Positions 18,901 through 27,856 of a stretch of 64,000 bases of DNA are shown here, one piece after another. Source of the stretch: Pelagicoccus albus (GTDB lineage Bacteria; Verrucomicrobiota; Verrucomicrobiia; Opitutales; Opitutaceae); contig NZ_JACHVC010000012.1 in the NCBI RefSeq assembly GCF_014230145.1, forward strand, positions 1,059,001 through 1,123,000, written 5' to 3'. The first letter of the stretch is position 1. Each line of letters starts with the position of its first letter. The notes below the pieces were generated by a model. It did no database searches. It was not told the origin of the DNA and worked only from the letters and a program-made list of their open reading frames with translations. A program made the position numbers and the translations under genes.

Positions 18901-20484
18901 TGGCGGGTTTGTGACTTGGGCGAATAGCTGCTTGAAATAGGTGTACAGCAAGCGGGGTTTCCGAGAAAGGAAGGCGAGCGGTGTATCGTCACCCATGGAA
19001 CCGATTGCTTCCATTCCTGATTCGGCCATGGGCTTGAAAACGATATCGTATTCGTCTTTCTCGTAGCCGAAGGCCAATTGGCGTTGAATTTCCTCGTCTT
19101 CGGATTTGGAGATTTGCCCTTCGGCATTTTCCGCGAGCTGTTTAATGTCAATGAGGTGTTCGCTGCACCATTTGGAGAAGCTAGGGTCGCTTCCGATTGT
19201 TGCCTTGATCTCTGAATCGTCGAGGAATCGGTGTTCCTCCATGTCGATGGCGAGCATCTTTCCCGGACCGAGGCGACCCGTCTTGACGGTTTTCAAGTCG
19301 GTTTCGTCTATGAGACCAAGTTCTGATGCGAGCATGAAAGTGCCATCCTCGTATATCTTGTAGCGAGCGGGGCGAAGTCCGTTACGGTCGAGTGACGCAG
19401 CCACGTAACGCCCATCCGTAAAGGCGATGGCGGCAGGGCCATCCCATGGCTCTATCATACAAGCGTGGTATTCGTGGAAACCGCGGAGCGCTTCGGTGAG
19501 CGACGGATTGTTCTCCCAAGCCGGCGGCATCATCATGGTCACGGCTTGGAGAGCGGAACGACCACCGAGCGTGAGCAGTTCGAGGGTGTTGTCGAAACTG
19601 GCCGAGTCCGACATGTCTGGTTGCAGCATGGGCCGCAGGTCAGTGTAGCGATCCCCCCAAATGCCATGAATGTTGGAGTTTTCGCGGGCCCGCATGAGGT
19701 TGCGGTTTCCTCTGATGGTGTTGATCTCACCGTTGTGAGCCATCATGCGGAATGGCTGGGCAAGATGCCATTGAGGAAAAGTGTTGGTGGAGTACCTCTG
19801 GTGGAAAATGACGAAGTTTGTCGTGTACAACGGGTCTCTCAAGTCCGGGAAGTACTTGCGGACTTGGGGCGAGTTAAGCATGCCCTTGTATATTATGGTG
19901 CGGCACGAGAAACTGCAGATGTAAAAGTCATTCATTTCTGCTTCTTGCGCAGCTCGCTCTGCACCCTTTCGAGCCAAGAATAGTTTACGCTCGTATTCGG
20001 CGGCTGACATCTCACCGGTTTTTGCGATGAGAGCTTGAACCATATGTGGCTGAGTCCGGTCGGCCTTGCGCCCGAGAGAATTGGGATCGACTGGTATGTA
20101 CCTCCAGGCGAGTAGACTTAGCCCCTCGGCCTCAACTGCAGCTTCGACAATCTTACGACCATGAGCTTGGGCATAGTCGTCGTTTCTGGGTAAGAATATG
20201 ACGCCGACCCCTAGGTCTTCGTCATTGAAAAGTTGTTTACCTTGGTCCTCTAGAAATTCCCTGAAGAGAGCGTGAGGAATTTGCGTTAAAACCCCTGCCC
20301 CGTCTCCTGTGATCGCATCCGCGTCGACCGCTCCACGGTGAGCGAGGTTCTTAAGAGCTTGAATCGCCCTTTCGAGGAGTTCGTGGGAACGTTCCCCGTT
20401 TATATTTGCGATGACTCCAACGCCGCATGCGTCGTGTTCGAAGTCTTTCCGGTAGAGAAGTGAAGAGGCAGAGATTTGGTTCAT
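15949..20484 (-). CDS. gltB: Glutamate synthase large subunit
   Basis: A 1,511-residue flavoprotein that makes two glutamates from glutamine and 2-oxoglutarate. The start at 20484 places the processed catalytic Cys at residue 20 (FEHDACGVG), giving the usual short propeptide before the class-II glutamine amidotransferase domain. The central domain, the FMN-binding synthase barrel (GAKPGEGGQLPGHKVSPLIA, then GHDGGTAASPLSS) and the 3Fe-4S site (CMFRVCHLNTCPVGVATQ) follow, and the C-terminal Gly-rich beta helix completes the chain. No gltD is adjacent. It lies downstream of the glutaredoxin gene but a terminator separates them. Confidence 0.97.
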   Translation of the reverse strand: MNQISASSLLYRKDFEHDACGVGVIANINGERSHELLERAIQALKNLAHRGAVDADAITGDGAGVLTQIPHALFREFLEDQGKQLFNDEDLGVGVIFLPRNDDYAQAHGRKIVEAAVEAEGLSLLAWRYIPVDPNSLGRKADRTQPHMVQALIAKTGEMSAAEYERKLFLARKGAERAAQEAEMNDFYICSFSCRTIIYKGMLNSPQVRKYFPDLRDPLYTTNFVIFHQRYSTNTFPQWHLAQPFRMMAHNGEINTIRGNRNLMRARENSNIHGIWGDRYTDLRPMLQPDMSDSASFDNTLELLTLGGRSALQAVTMMMPPAWENNPSLTEALRGFHEYHACMIEPWDGPAAIAFTDGRYVAASLDRNGLRPARYKIYEDGTFMLASELGLIDETDLKTVKTGRLGPGKMLAIDMEEHRFLDDSEIKATIGSDPSFSKWCSEHLIDIKQLAENAEGQISKSEDEEIQRQLAFGYEKDEYDIVFKPMAESGMEAIGSMGDDTPLAFLSRKPRLLYTYFKQLFAQVTNPPIDSIRERSVMSLNMFLGGRLGLFEDLPPSAGFVKASSPVLFNNELAALGKTEVLKDRVITLDVTYEVSAGAEGLEPAIKALVAKAEEAAEKSLAKVVVLSDRNVSKDRIAIPMLLATGAVHQHLVKTGYRLKCDIVAETGEARDVHQIACLLGFGANAVNPYIALAIMTNFAERGEIENLDPKTAAYNYRKAIDKGLLKIMGKMGISTLYSYCRAQMFEAIGISPKVIEECFVGTPSPIEGIGYELIAAETLERHKHAYDPNTQAELESAGYYKSIRKGGEFHAWNPKVVGGMHRFLKTRKKEDFENYRQQSDEHQPYAIKDLLRIKYPESGVDVSQVEEVEDIRRRFCTAAMSLGALSPECHETLAIAMNRIGGKSNSGEGGEEPRRYSLLENGDNASSAIKQVASGRFGVTAEYLASAKEIEIKVAQGAKPGEGGQLPGHKVSPLIAKLRFSVPGVTLISPPPHHDIYSIEDLAQLIFDLKEVNPRAKVCVKLVSSSGVGTVAAGVAKAYADVILVSGHDGGTAASPLSSVKHAGSSWEIGLAETHQVLMMNGLRNRVTLRTDGGMKTGRDIIIAAILGAEEFNFGTSAMIAASCAMFRVCHLNTCPVGVATQRDDLRGKYKGTAENVINFFNAVAEDVRYYLAKLGVRKLDHLVGRTEFLEQIDDPENPKTAQVNLSGLLHNPDPSGESPRIHTRPRNERLGFDGNLDSTIIQESHDVIVDRAPSFKGKYKVGNTDRCIGTHLSGEVAYVRGNRHLAPGSIDLTFKGTAGQSFCTLLTHGIKATLFGEANDYVGKAMSGGEIVIRPDEEQSYVWHENTIIGNTCLYGATGGTLYAAGRAGERFGVRNSGAIAVVEGVGDHACEYMTGGLVVCLGKTGTNFGAGMSGGLAFVYDEEGLFEDLYNPDMVGIERMGDGGEIDALKQVISAHSESTESPAAKSLLEDWQASVAKIWKVVPHPSTPDGDKNRLVLDEKSTPVLQV

Positions 20485-20515
20485 ATTGGAAAGGGCGCTG
20501 TCGGGAGAGCTAAGA

Positions 20516-20550
20516 GGCAAAAAAGGGCCGGAAGAATCGTCTCCGGCCCT
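20516..20550 (-). terminator. Rho-independent terminator of the glutaredoxin gene
   Basis: A perfect 9-bp stem (20524-20532 with 20542-20550) is followed on the minus strand by six T's. It lies just after the glutaredoxin stop and 32 bases before the gltB start, so gltB probably has its own promoter in or near this gap or is fed by read-through. Confidence 0.8.
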
Positions 20551-20580
20551 GCTCAAAATAGATCTCTAATCTTAGAGGGC

Positions 20581-20922
20581 TTAGAAGAAGCGGATCGGCT
20601 TAGACGCGGAACGCATTTTCTCATGCTCCTCATCGGAACAGCCACGGTCGGTCGGGACTTCGGTCGACTTGTCTGTGGATTCGACGAGATTGTTGGCCAG
20701 CATGTACTGCTCGACTTCTTCGCCACTTACATCTGCTAGCATGATACCGTCGATTTCTACGCACGGCGAAAGAGGCTGGCCAGACTTGGCAACCATTTCG
20801 GCGTAGTTGTCAGCGTTGTTGATAATGTCGATGTCTTCGTACTCGAGCTGGTGCTTATCCATGATAGCACGCACGCCCATGCTCCAGCCACAAGTAGGCT
20901 TTAGGTATGCTTTAATTTTCAT
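20581..20922 (-). CDS. Glutaredoxin-like protein with CGWS active site
   Basis: A 113-residue thioredoxin-fold protein. The N-terminus KAYLKPTCGWSMGVRAIMDKH carries the redox Cys11 in a CGWS motif, akin to monothiol CGFS glutaredoxins, and the cis-Pro loop (GQPLSPCVEIDG) has an extra Cys beside it. The C-terminal ~30 residues are charged and contain another Cys. Monothiol glutaredoxins bind glutathione or carry Fe-S clusters; which applies is unknown. The ATG at 20922 gives a normal fold; the longer upstream frame does not. It is divergent from recA. Confidence 0.85.
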   Translation of the reverse strand: MKIKAYLKPTCGWSMGVRAIMDKHQLEYEDIDIINNADNYAEMVAKSGQPLSPCVEIDGIMLADVSGEEVEQYMLANNLVESTDKSTEVPTDRGCSDEEHEKMRSASKPIRFF

Positions 20923-21216
20923 TTCGTCAGGTGTTGTTTGTGCAATATTCGTGCCGCGGAGAGTGAGTGTAAGGATTGGATGTGCCTTTTCAAGCGGAGG
21001 GTCTACATTCTGCAAGCACATTACATATACGAGCTAGCTCTATGCCTGATGGTGCGACATGGAGATTTTATCAGATACCACAGGGGTGGGACTGTGTGTG
21101 TCCTATGCTATCAGCTAATATGCGGGCAGTAAATCACTCGAATCTTGCCAGTGAAGCTGGGCGTTCGCAGATTCGGCTTAATCTAAACAATAACCCTACA
21201 CTTCAACGTAACTGAC
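20923..21216. other. Divergent intergenic region between the glutaredoxin gene and recA
   Basis: This 294-base gap must hold the promoters of both genes. I see no gene in it and could not identify a LexA operator with confidence. Confidence 0.4.
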
Positions 21217-22278
21217 ATGGCTAAAGGCAAAACGAACCCTCTCCCCTCATCCGACGATCGTGAAAAGAACGTGGAACTAGCAATCTCCGCTATCACAAAA
21301 CAATTTGGCGAAGGGTCGATCATGCGCCTAGGGAGCGGCTCCAAGCTGAATGTCGACGTGATTTCGACGGGCTCGATCTCGATCGACCTAGCCTTAGGTG
21401 TCGGTGGATTGCCTCGTGGCCGCATCTGCGAAATCTACGGACCTGAATCCTCCGGTAAGACGACAATGTGTTTGAGTCTAATCGCTGAAGCGCAACGCAA
21501 AGGTGGTCTGGCCGCATTCATAGACGTCGAGCATGCCTTGGACCCCAAGTATGCTCGAAAGTTAGGTGTCAATGTAGACGATCTTTTGGTTTCCCAGCCA
21601 GACTCGGGTGAAGACGCCCTCAACATTACCGAAACTCTTATTCGTTCCAACGCGATTGATGTGATCGTTGTGGACTCGGTGGCGGCCCTTGTTTCCAAGA
21701 ACGAACTGGATGGACAGATGGGGGATGCAACCGTGGGCTCTCAAGCGCGATTGATGAGCCAGGCGATGCGCCGACTCACTGGTATCGTTAGCAAGACGAA
21801 GTGTATTTGCCTCTTCACCAATCAGATACGCGAGAAGATCGGAGTTATGTTCGGAAGTCCAGAGACCACCCCGGGCGGTCGCGCTCTGAAGTTCTTTTCA
21901 TCTGTGCGTATGGACATCCGCCGCATTGGCCAAATCAAAGACAATACCGGTAGTGTCGTAGGAAACCGGACCCGCATCAAAATGGTAAAGAACAAGGTGG
22001 CTGCTCCATTCACAGAGGCGGAGTTCGACATCATGTACAATGAGGGCATTTCCAGAACGGGCTCGATTGTGGATTTGGGCATCGAACACAAGGTACTTGA
22101 AAAGAAGGGAGCTTGGATTTCCTACAACGGAGATCTGATCGGACAAGGTCGCGAAGCGGCGAAAACTTTCCTTTCCGAAAACAAAGAGGTTTTTGAAGAC
22201 ATCTCTACTAAGATCCTCGAGGTCGTAAACCCAGATCTCCTGGAAAAGAAAAAGCTCGAGACGGCAGAAGCCAAGTAG
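21217..22278 (+). CDS. recA: Recombinase A
   Basis: A 353-residue ATP-dependent recombinase that coats single-stranded DNA, drives strand exchange and triggers LexA cleavage. Walker A is GPESSGKTT near residue 70, Walker B is in [12 protein letters not shown] near 145, and the DNA-binding loops L1 (around [16 protein letters not shown]) and L2 follow. The C-terminus is charged as usual. A terminator lies 30 bases after the stop. Confidence 0.98.
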   Translation: MAKGKTNPLPSSDDREKNVELAISAITKQFGEGSIMRLGSGSKLNVDVISTGSISIDLALGVGGLPRGRICEIYGPESSGKTTMCLSLIAEAQRKGGLAAFIDVEHALDPKYARKLGVNVDDLLVSQPDSGEDALNITETLIRSNAIDVIVVDSVAALVSKNELDGQMGDATVGSQARLMSQAMRRLTGIVSKTKCICLFTNQIREKIGVMFGSPETTPGGRALKFFSSVRMDIRRIGQIKDNTGSVVGNRTRIKMVKNKVAAPFTEAEFDIMYNEGISRTGSIVDLGIEHKVLEKKGAWISYNGDLIGQGREAAKTFLSENKEVFEDISTKILEVVNPDLLEKKKLETAEAK

Positions 22279-22309
22279 AGGGATATTTGCAACCTTCCAA
22301 ATTTCAAAG

Positions 22310-22333
22310 GCCGCTTGTCAAAGCGGCTTTTTT
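22310..22333 (+). terminator. Rho-independent terminator of recA
   Basis: A 7-bp GC-rich stem (22310-22316 with 22321-22327) with a 4-base loop is followed by six T's. Confidence 0.9.
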
Positions 22334-22400
22334 GTTTGATGAGGTAAGTCTCGACCATGGATACTTCGATCAAACGAGCAGTTACCTCCCTCATTTTTGT

Positions 22401-23759
22401 ATGGAAAATAATGATACGATTGTAGCTTTGGCTACACCTTCAGGCGAATCTGCGATCGCCCTCGTTCGTGTGAGCGGTCCACTGTGCGAGCAAATTGCAT
22501 TATCCGCTTTTGCAAGGAACAAGTCCCCCTCCCCTCGTTTTGCTTACCATAGTAGCTACCGTTCGCAGTCAGGTGATGTTTTGGACGATGTCGTCTACAC
22601 ACTTTTTCGCGGTCCCAAATCCTATACTGGCGAAGACGTCTTGGAAATCGGTTGCCATGGTAATCCCCTCATCGCCACGCGCCTACTCGAAGATCTCATG
22701 TCACGAGGTTGTCGCCAGTCGGAACCAGGAGAGTTTACTCGTAGGGCATTTCTTAACGGTCGTATGGACCTTACTCAGGCCGAGGCGGTGATGGAGTTGA
22801 TCCAAGCTCGGAGCGATAGAGCTATCAGTCTGGCCAACAGGCAGTTACGTGGAGTGTTTGGGCGTCAATTGGAGGAGCTGAAGCAAGGTTTATTAAGAAC
22901 TGTAGCCACCGTTGAGGCATACATCGATTTTCCGGATGAGGACTTGCCGCCCGAACAGAAGAAGGCCGAAGTGGAGGCCATCAGATCTGTCCTTTCGTTT
23001 TGCGGGCGTATGATCGATAGCAGCAAGTATGCAGCGTTTCTTCGCGATGGCGTGAAAACTCTGATCCTAGGAGAGCCCAATGCGGGCAAGAGTTCGCTGT
23101 TGAATTGCCTTCTTGGGTTTGAAAGAGCGATTGTGAGCGAGGAAGCCGGTACCACACGAGACTTCATTCGAGAGCGCGTAATGTTGGATGGGTACTGTCT
23201 CCAGATTATGGATACAGCAGGATTGCGTGAGGCTAAAAGCGAGATCGAACGTGAAGGGATTCGCAGAACGGTTGAACTCACTGAAGAAGCGGACTTGTTT
23301 TTGTTGGTTTTGGATGGAACGAAACCCTCCCCTACCCTGCCGCCCGAAGTTTTATCGCGAATTAACTCAGGAAATTGCATTGTTGTTCGAAACAAGAGCG
23401 ATTTAGGACAGTTTAAACCACTTGGCGATGAGCTTTCAGGTTTAGCGGAAGTCTCGATTTCTGCCACCAAAGGCGATGAAACAGACCGACTAAAGAGCAT
23501 GATCGTCGAGACCATAGCCTCTCACCTGGCTCAGAATGAAGACGATATCATTCTTGTGAATGCCCGTCACAACGCGGCTCTGAATGAACTAGCCGAATGT
23601 TTGGAGTCAGCGGTCCGCAATTTCGAGATGGATGAGCCTGCAGAGTTTATTGCGAGCGAATTGCGTGGCGCAGTTGACGCCATAGGCAGGATCACGGGAA
23701 GAATCGACAACGAGGATGTCTTGGATGTCCTCTTTTCCAGTTTTTGCATAGGCAAGTAG
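22401..23759 (+). CDS. mnmE: tRNA uridine-5-carboxymethylaminomethyl modification GTPase MnmE
   Basis: A 452-residue GTPase that, with MnmG, installs the cmnm5 group on wobble uridine of certain tRNAs. Domains in order are the N-terminal tetrahydrofolate-binding domain (DTIVALATPSGESAIALVRVSG at the start), a helical domain, and an inserted G domain with G1 GEPNAGKSSLLN near 215, G3 DTAGLREA near 260 and G4 NKSD near 365. The C-terminal CIGK supplies the catalytic Cys. ATG 22401 is chosen because it starts the conserved fold and the longer frame runs through the recA terminator. mnmG follows after 62 bases. Confidence 0.97.
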   Translation: MENNDTIVALATPSGESAIALVRVSGPLCEQIALSAFARNKSPSPRFAYHSSYRSQSGDVLDDVVYTLFRGPKSYTGEDVLEIGCHGNPLIATRLLEDLMSRGCRQSEPGEFTRRAFLNGRMDLTQAEAVMELIQARSDRAISLANRQLRGVFGRQLEELKQGLLRTVATVEAYIDFPDEDLPPEQKKAEVEAIRSVLSFCGRMIDSSKYAAFLRDGVKTLILGEPNAGKSSLLNCLLGFERAIVSEEAGTTRDFIRERVMLDGYCLQIMDTAGLREAKSEIEREGIRRTVELTEEADLFLLVLDGTKPSPTLPPEVLSRINSGNCIVVRNKSDLGQFKPLGDELSGLAEVSISATKGDETDRLKSMIVETIASHLAQNEDDIILVNARHNAALNELAECLESAVRNFEMDEPAEFIASELRGAVDAIGRITGRIDNEDVLDVLFSSFCIGK

Positions 23760-23821
23760 TTCGGTCGCCTCGGATAAGAAGCGACTTGAGCTTGTAGCGC
23801 CCTATCCTATTTTCCACGTCC

Positions 23822-25672
23822 ATGAGCGGAATGCTGGACGAATACGATGTGATAGTTTGTGGCGCAGGACATGCGGGTTGTGAAGCTGCCTTAGCGGCTG
23901 CGCGCATGGGTGCTCGCACGCTGGTTTTAAGTGGAAATATCGACACAATTGCAGCGATGAGCTGCAATCCAGCGATTGGAGGCGTCGCCAAGGGGCATAT
24001 CGTACGTGAAATCGACGCATTGGGTGGCGAAATGGCGGTTAATGCAGATGTCTCGGGAATTCAGTTCCGCCTGCTGAACGCGTCCAAAGGCCCTGCTGTC
24101 CAATCTCCCAGAGCTCAGTGCGACAAGAAAGTGTACGCATTGCGTATGAAGCATGTGCTCGAATTGCAGGAAAACTTGTCGATCTTTCAAGCAACCGTCA
24201 CGGGATTGATCTTTAAGTCGGGCAAAGTTGTCGGCTGTCAGACGAATTTGGATGTAGATTTTTATGGCAAGTCCATCGTGGTGACTACTGGAACTTTCTT
24301 GAGAGGTTTAATGCACGTCGGGAAGAATAAGACGGAAGGTGGCAGAATGGGCGACTATTCTGCCAAAACGCTTTCAAATAGCTTTCTTGAGGCCGGTATC
24401 GAGCTGGAACGGTTAAAAACTGGCACTCCGCCGCGTCTTCTAGGCCGCACGATAGACTTTTCCGGACTTGAAGAACAAAAGGGCGACGTCAATCCGTCGC
24501 TTTTTGGGTTCTACGACACGAGGCAGGAAAAGGATCTGTTCCACGTGGAACAAGGTGGAGAACAAAAGGCGGGTTGGGTTCCTGGAACAGATCAAGTCTC
24601 TTGCTGGATAACTTACACCTCAGCTGAGACGCAGAGAATCGTGAATGACAATTTGCATTTATCCGCCATGTATGGAGGTGAAATAGAGGGAACCGGCCCT
24701 CGATATTGCCCGAGTATCGAGGATAAGTACGTTCGTTTTGCGGAAAAGACGCGTCATATGCTGTTTTTGGAGCCAGAAGGGCGAAATACAGACGAATACT
24801 ATGTAAACGGACTCTCGACGAGTTTACCGTTTTCGACTCAGTTGGAGATGCTTCGGTCCATCGATGGTTTGAAGGACGTTCATTTGTTGAGGCCGGCATA
24901 CGCTGTTGAGTACGATTTTGCTCCTCCAACTCAGCTTTATCCCCATTTGGAATCGAAGAGGGTCGAGTGTTTGTTCTTTGCTGGACAAATCAATGGCACT
25001 TCCGGTTACGAGGAGGCTGCTTGTCAAGGCTTGGTAGCGGGGGTCAATGCGGTGCTGAAGGTTAGGGGGGGGGAGCCCATGGTCCTCAAGCGACATGATG
25101 GATACATGGGGGTTCTCATTGATGACTTGGTAACTAAGGGGACCAAGGAGCCATATCGCATGTTCACTAGCCGGGCGGAGTATCGTCTACTTTTTAATCA
25201 CGGAAGTGCAGAGTTGAGAATGCTCGAACACGCCTCGAAACACGGTCTAGTCCCCAATGATCGCTTGAAGCGAATGAAGCAGAAGCAAGCCGATGTGGAC
25301 CATTGGATTGCGTGGTTGGAAAAGAGCAGAAAGGGTACTTCAACTTGGGCCACTCTCATACGGCGTGGGGTAGGGGAGGAGGAGTTGCCGAGTGAGCTTT
25401 CTGTGTTGAATAAGGAGACACTTGAGCAAGTCCTCTACCGAACGAAATACGCCGGATATCTGGATCGAGAAATCAGACAGATTGCCAAAATGAGGGATGT
25501 GGAAAAAATAAAAATTCCGGCTGATTTCGATTATTCAAAATTGAATGGATTACGTTTGGAGTCGATCGCCAAACTGGAAGCTACGAGGCCGGCGACCTTG
25601 GCCCAGGCTGGTCGAATTAGCGGTGTGAATCCATCGGATATCAGCATATTGATGATTGCTTTAAGGTCGTAA
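23822..25672 (+). CDS. mnmG: tRNA uridine-5-carboxymethylaminomethyl modification enzyme MnmG
   Basis: A 616-residue FAD protein that partners MnmE. The dinucleotide-binding GAGHAGCEAA motif is near residue 13, MSCNPAIGGVAKGHIVREIDALGG is the family signature near 46, and GTSGYEEAACQGLVAGVNA near 396 is the second signature. The C-terminal helical domain, which contacts tRNA and MnmE, is complete. It starts with MSGM; ATG 23831 is an alternative. The MnmE/MnmG gene pair suggests co-transcription. Confidence 0.97.
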   Translation: MSGMLDEYDVIVCGAGHAGCEAALAAARMGARTLVLSGNIDTIAAMSCNPAIGGVAKGHIVREIDALGGEMAVNADVSGIQFRLLNASKGPAVQSPRAQCDKKVYALRMKHVLELQENLSIFQATVTGLIFKSGKVVGCQTNLDVDFYGKSIVVTTGTFLRGLMHVGKNKTEGGRMGDYSAKTLSNSFLEAGIELERLKTGTPPRLLGRTIDFSGLEEQKGDVNPSLFGFYDTRQEKDLFHVEQGGEQKAGWVPGTDQVSCWITYTSAETQRIVNDNLHLSAMYGGEIEGTGPRYCPSIEDKYVRFAEKTRHMLFLEPEGRNTDEYYVNGLSTSLPFSTQLEMLRSIDGLKDVHLLRPAYAVEYDFAPPTQLYPHLESKRVECLFFAGQINGTSGYEEAACQGLVAGVNAVLKVRGGEPMVLKRHDGYMGVLIDDLVTKGTKEPYRMFTSRAEYRLLFNHGSAELRMLEHASKHGLVPNDRLKRMKQKQADVDHWIAWLEKSRKGTSTWATLIRRGVGEEELPSELSVLNKETLEQVLYRTKYAGYLDREIRQIAKMRDVEKIKIPADFDYSKLNGLRLESIAKLEATRPATLAQAGRISGVNPSDISILMIALRS

Positions 25673-25740
25673 GTGGTTGTAGATTAGTAGGTTATGGGAT
25701 TGTTTGACTGCATTTCTTTTGTCCTCTTGTCAGATAACGC

Positions 25741-25758
25741 GTAACTGAATTGTAACTC
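25741..25758 (+). promoter_or_regulatory. PHO-box-like direct repeat upstream of the PhoB-type regulator gene
   Basis: Two 7-base direct repeats, GTAACTG (25741-25747) and GTAACTC (25752-25758), are separated by 4 bases, giving the 11-base period of a PhoB box. They lie 59 bases before the regulator start. The core differs from the E. coli CTGTCAT, so the match is in architecture only. Confidence 0.4.
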
Positions 25759-25816
25759 TGCTGGAGTTGCCCTTGCAGTTTGTCTCGTAACAATTCGGAA
25801 GCTAATTAATACGCTT

Positions 25817-26515
25817 ATGGTAGCAATGGATGACTCGAAACGAATTTTGGTGGTAGATGATGAGGTCGATGTGACCGAGTTGTTGAGCTATCATCTCAGG
25901 CAGCGTGGCTTTGATGTCAGAGCTCTCAACGACTCTCGTCTCGCACTTGAAACAGCCCGCCAGTTCAGACCGGAGCTTGTCGTCCTAGACATCATGATGC
26001 CTGACTTCAGCGGGTTACAGGTTTGCCGACTCATGCGGGCGGATTCTTCGCTTAAAGACATTCCCATCATCTTCCTGAGCGCGAAGACGGAAGAGGGGGA
26101 TCGGATCGATGGTTTCGAAAGCGGCGCCGACGATTATGTTTGCAAGCCATTTAGCCCCAAGGAGCTGATGCTTCGCGTTTCTGCGATTTTGAAACGACGC
26201 GGAGAAGCTGAAGAGAAGAAGGTACTAGAAGTTAATGGAATTCGAATGGATGTTGAGCATCACCGAGTTGAGGTGGATGCTTCAGCCATTGAGCTCACAG
26301 CGACAGAGTTCCGCTTGCTCAAACTTCTGCTCGAGGAGAGAGGGAAGGTACAGACTCGCGAGAAATTGCTTCAGAAGGTATGGAACTACGAAAACGATAT
26401 CGAAACTCGCACCGTAGACACTCACATGCGACGACTTCGTGAAAAGCTAGGAAACGAAGCCTCTTGGCTTGAGACCGTTCGCGGGGTTGGCTATCGCTTG
26501 GTAGAAAGCAGATAG
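25817..26515 (+). CDS. phoB: OmpR/PhoB-family response regulator
   Basis: A 232-residue two-component regulator. The receiver domain (residues 8-125) has the acidic pair (VVDDEVD), the phosphorylated Asp in LVVLDIMMPD near 59, and the Lys in VCKPFSP near 110. The C-terminal winged helix (~140-230) ends with the recognition helix and wing (ETRTVDTHMRRLREKLG, VRGVGYRLV). It is 7 bases ahead of the kinase gene. The kinase resembles PhoR, so phosphate control is likely, though no pst or phoU gene is in the window. ATG 25817 or the ATG at 25826 could be used. Confidence 0.88.
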   Translation: MVAMDDSKRILVVDDEVDVTELLSYHLRQRGFDVRALNDSRLALETARQFRPELVVLDIMMPDFSGLQVCRLMRADSSLKDIPIIFLSAKTEEGDRIDGFESGADDYVCKPFSPKELMLRVSAILKRRGEAEEKKVLEVNGIRMDVEHHRVEVDASAIELTATEFRLLKLLLEERGKVQTREKLLQKVWNYENDIETRTVDTHMRRLREKLGNEASWLETVRGVGYRLVESR

Positions 26516-26522
26516 CCCGGAA

Positions 26523-27839
26523 ATGATCTTCGTATTTTTAGGTGTAGCTATTGGCTCCACCGTTTTTTTCGCGACCAAGTACTTCCGTCAGAAAGTGGCC
26601 ATTCGGCTACTGACGGAGTCGCTGGCAAGCCGCACATCTATTCTCACGCACTCACGCGAGTTTCGGGGAGTAAATGAAAATTGGGAGAAATTGATTGCGG
26701 AGCTCAACAGGCTTGTAGAGGACGTGAACAACTTGAGTCGTCGCAGCAGTGGTCAGCTTCATCAGATTGAAACCACCTTGGGAAGCCTGCAGGAAGGGGT
26801 TGTTATAGTCGATAGAGATAATTATATATTGTTGGTTAACAACGCTTTGAAAAAGATTTTCCCTTCAATTTCAAATAAGGTGGGACAGAGAATCGAGAGC
26901 GGAATGGGCAATTCTGAGTTTTTGGACTTTGTTTGGGATACCAAGAAGGGAAGGGGAGTTGCCAAACGGGAAATAGCGTTTCGCAATGGCCAAAACGAGG
27001 TTTGGCTAGATGTTACCGCGGCCCGTTTGTCGGAGGGCTTGGAAGGGAATGGCCCGTGGTTCCTTTTCGTGCTTCACAATACGACACGTCAGAAGCTACT
27101 CGAGCGGGCTCGAAAGCACTTTGTGGCGAATGCCTCTCATGAACTGAAGACTCCTGTTTCTGTTATTAAAGGCTACTCGGAAACGCTGGTCACAGATCAT
27201 GAAACCATGCTCACCGAGGACAGGGATCGTTTCATATCTATCATACACCGTCATTCGGAGCGCCTCGCTCTCTTGATTAACGACCTGCTCAGTCTATCCA
27301 GATTGGAAAGCGACAGTCCGAATTTCCAATGGAGCGAATCAGACATCTTATCATGGATTCGCGACATCGCCGTAGACTACGGATCGAATCCTCGACGCTC
27401 TGGCCTTGAAGTTGAAGTCGGGTTTACCTCCGAGTTGAGAGCTATTGTGCGCTACGATGTGCTTAAGCTTAGGCAGGTTTTTGATAACCTGATTGAAAAC
27501 GCCTCCAAGTATTCGCCGGATGGTGGCAAAGTCATCATCGGTGCCAAGAAGCGGGGAGGGGAGTTGTTGCTTTGGGTGCAGGACCAGGGTGCTGGCGTAC
27601 CGAAGGAAGACCTGGGAAGAATTTTCGAGCGCTTTTACAGAGTCGACAAAGGCCGTTCTCGCGAAACTGGTGGCACCGGTCTGGGACTGAGCATCGTGAA
27701 GCACATCATTGAATGGCACCAAGGAAATGTATGGGCGGAGAACGCCACTGAAGGGGGGCTGAAGGTTGTTTTCAGTTTACCTCTTTTGGAGGCTGATCGA
27801 TTGCCTCAGACTGAAGACCAATTTTCCAAATCCAAATAA
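26523..27839 (+). CDS. phoR: PhoR-like sensor histidine kinase
   Basis: A 438-residue kinase with a single N-terminal membrane helix (~1-16) and no periplasmic domain, a linker, a PAS domain (~95-195), a HisKA domain with phosphorylatable His in ANASHELKTPVSVIKG near 207, and an HATPase domain with N-box LIENASKYSPDGG, G1 DQGAGVP and G2 GGTGLGLSIVKHI. The lack of a sensory loop matches PhoR, which senses through the Pst/PhoU complex. It is co-transcribed with the regulator gene; trmB follows after 17 bases. Confidence 0.88.
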   Translation: MIFVFLGVAIGSTVFFATKYFRQKVAIRLLTESLASRTSILTHSREFRGVNENWEKLIAELNRLVEDVNNLSRRSSGQLHQIETTLGSLQEGVVIVDRDNYILLVNNALKKIFPSISNKVGQRIESGMGNSEFLDFVWDTKKGRGVAKREIAFRNGQNEVWLDVTAARLSEGLEGNGPWFLFVLHNTTRQKLLERARKHFVANASHELKTPVSVIKGYSETLVTDHETMLTEDRDRFISIIHRHSERLALLINDLLSLSRLESDSPNFQWSESDILSWIRDIAVDYGSNPRRSGLEVEVGFTSELRAIVRYDVLKLRQVFDNLIENASKYSPDGGKVIIGAKKRGGELLLWVQDQGAGVPKEDLGRIFERFYRVDKGRSRETGGTGLGLSIVKHIIEWHQGNVWAENATEGGLKVVFSLPLLEADRLPQTEDQFSKSK

Positions 27840-27856
27840 TGTGAGTTGAAAGGCCC

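Noticed and set aside
19465-19983. Open plus-strand frame of ~172 codons opposite gltB
   Set aside because: gltB is certain; no function-like motif in the shadow.
20923-21216. Possible LexA operator in front of recA
   Set aside because: I could not find a convincing dyad; the motif in this phylum is not known to me well enough to claim one.
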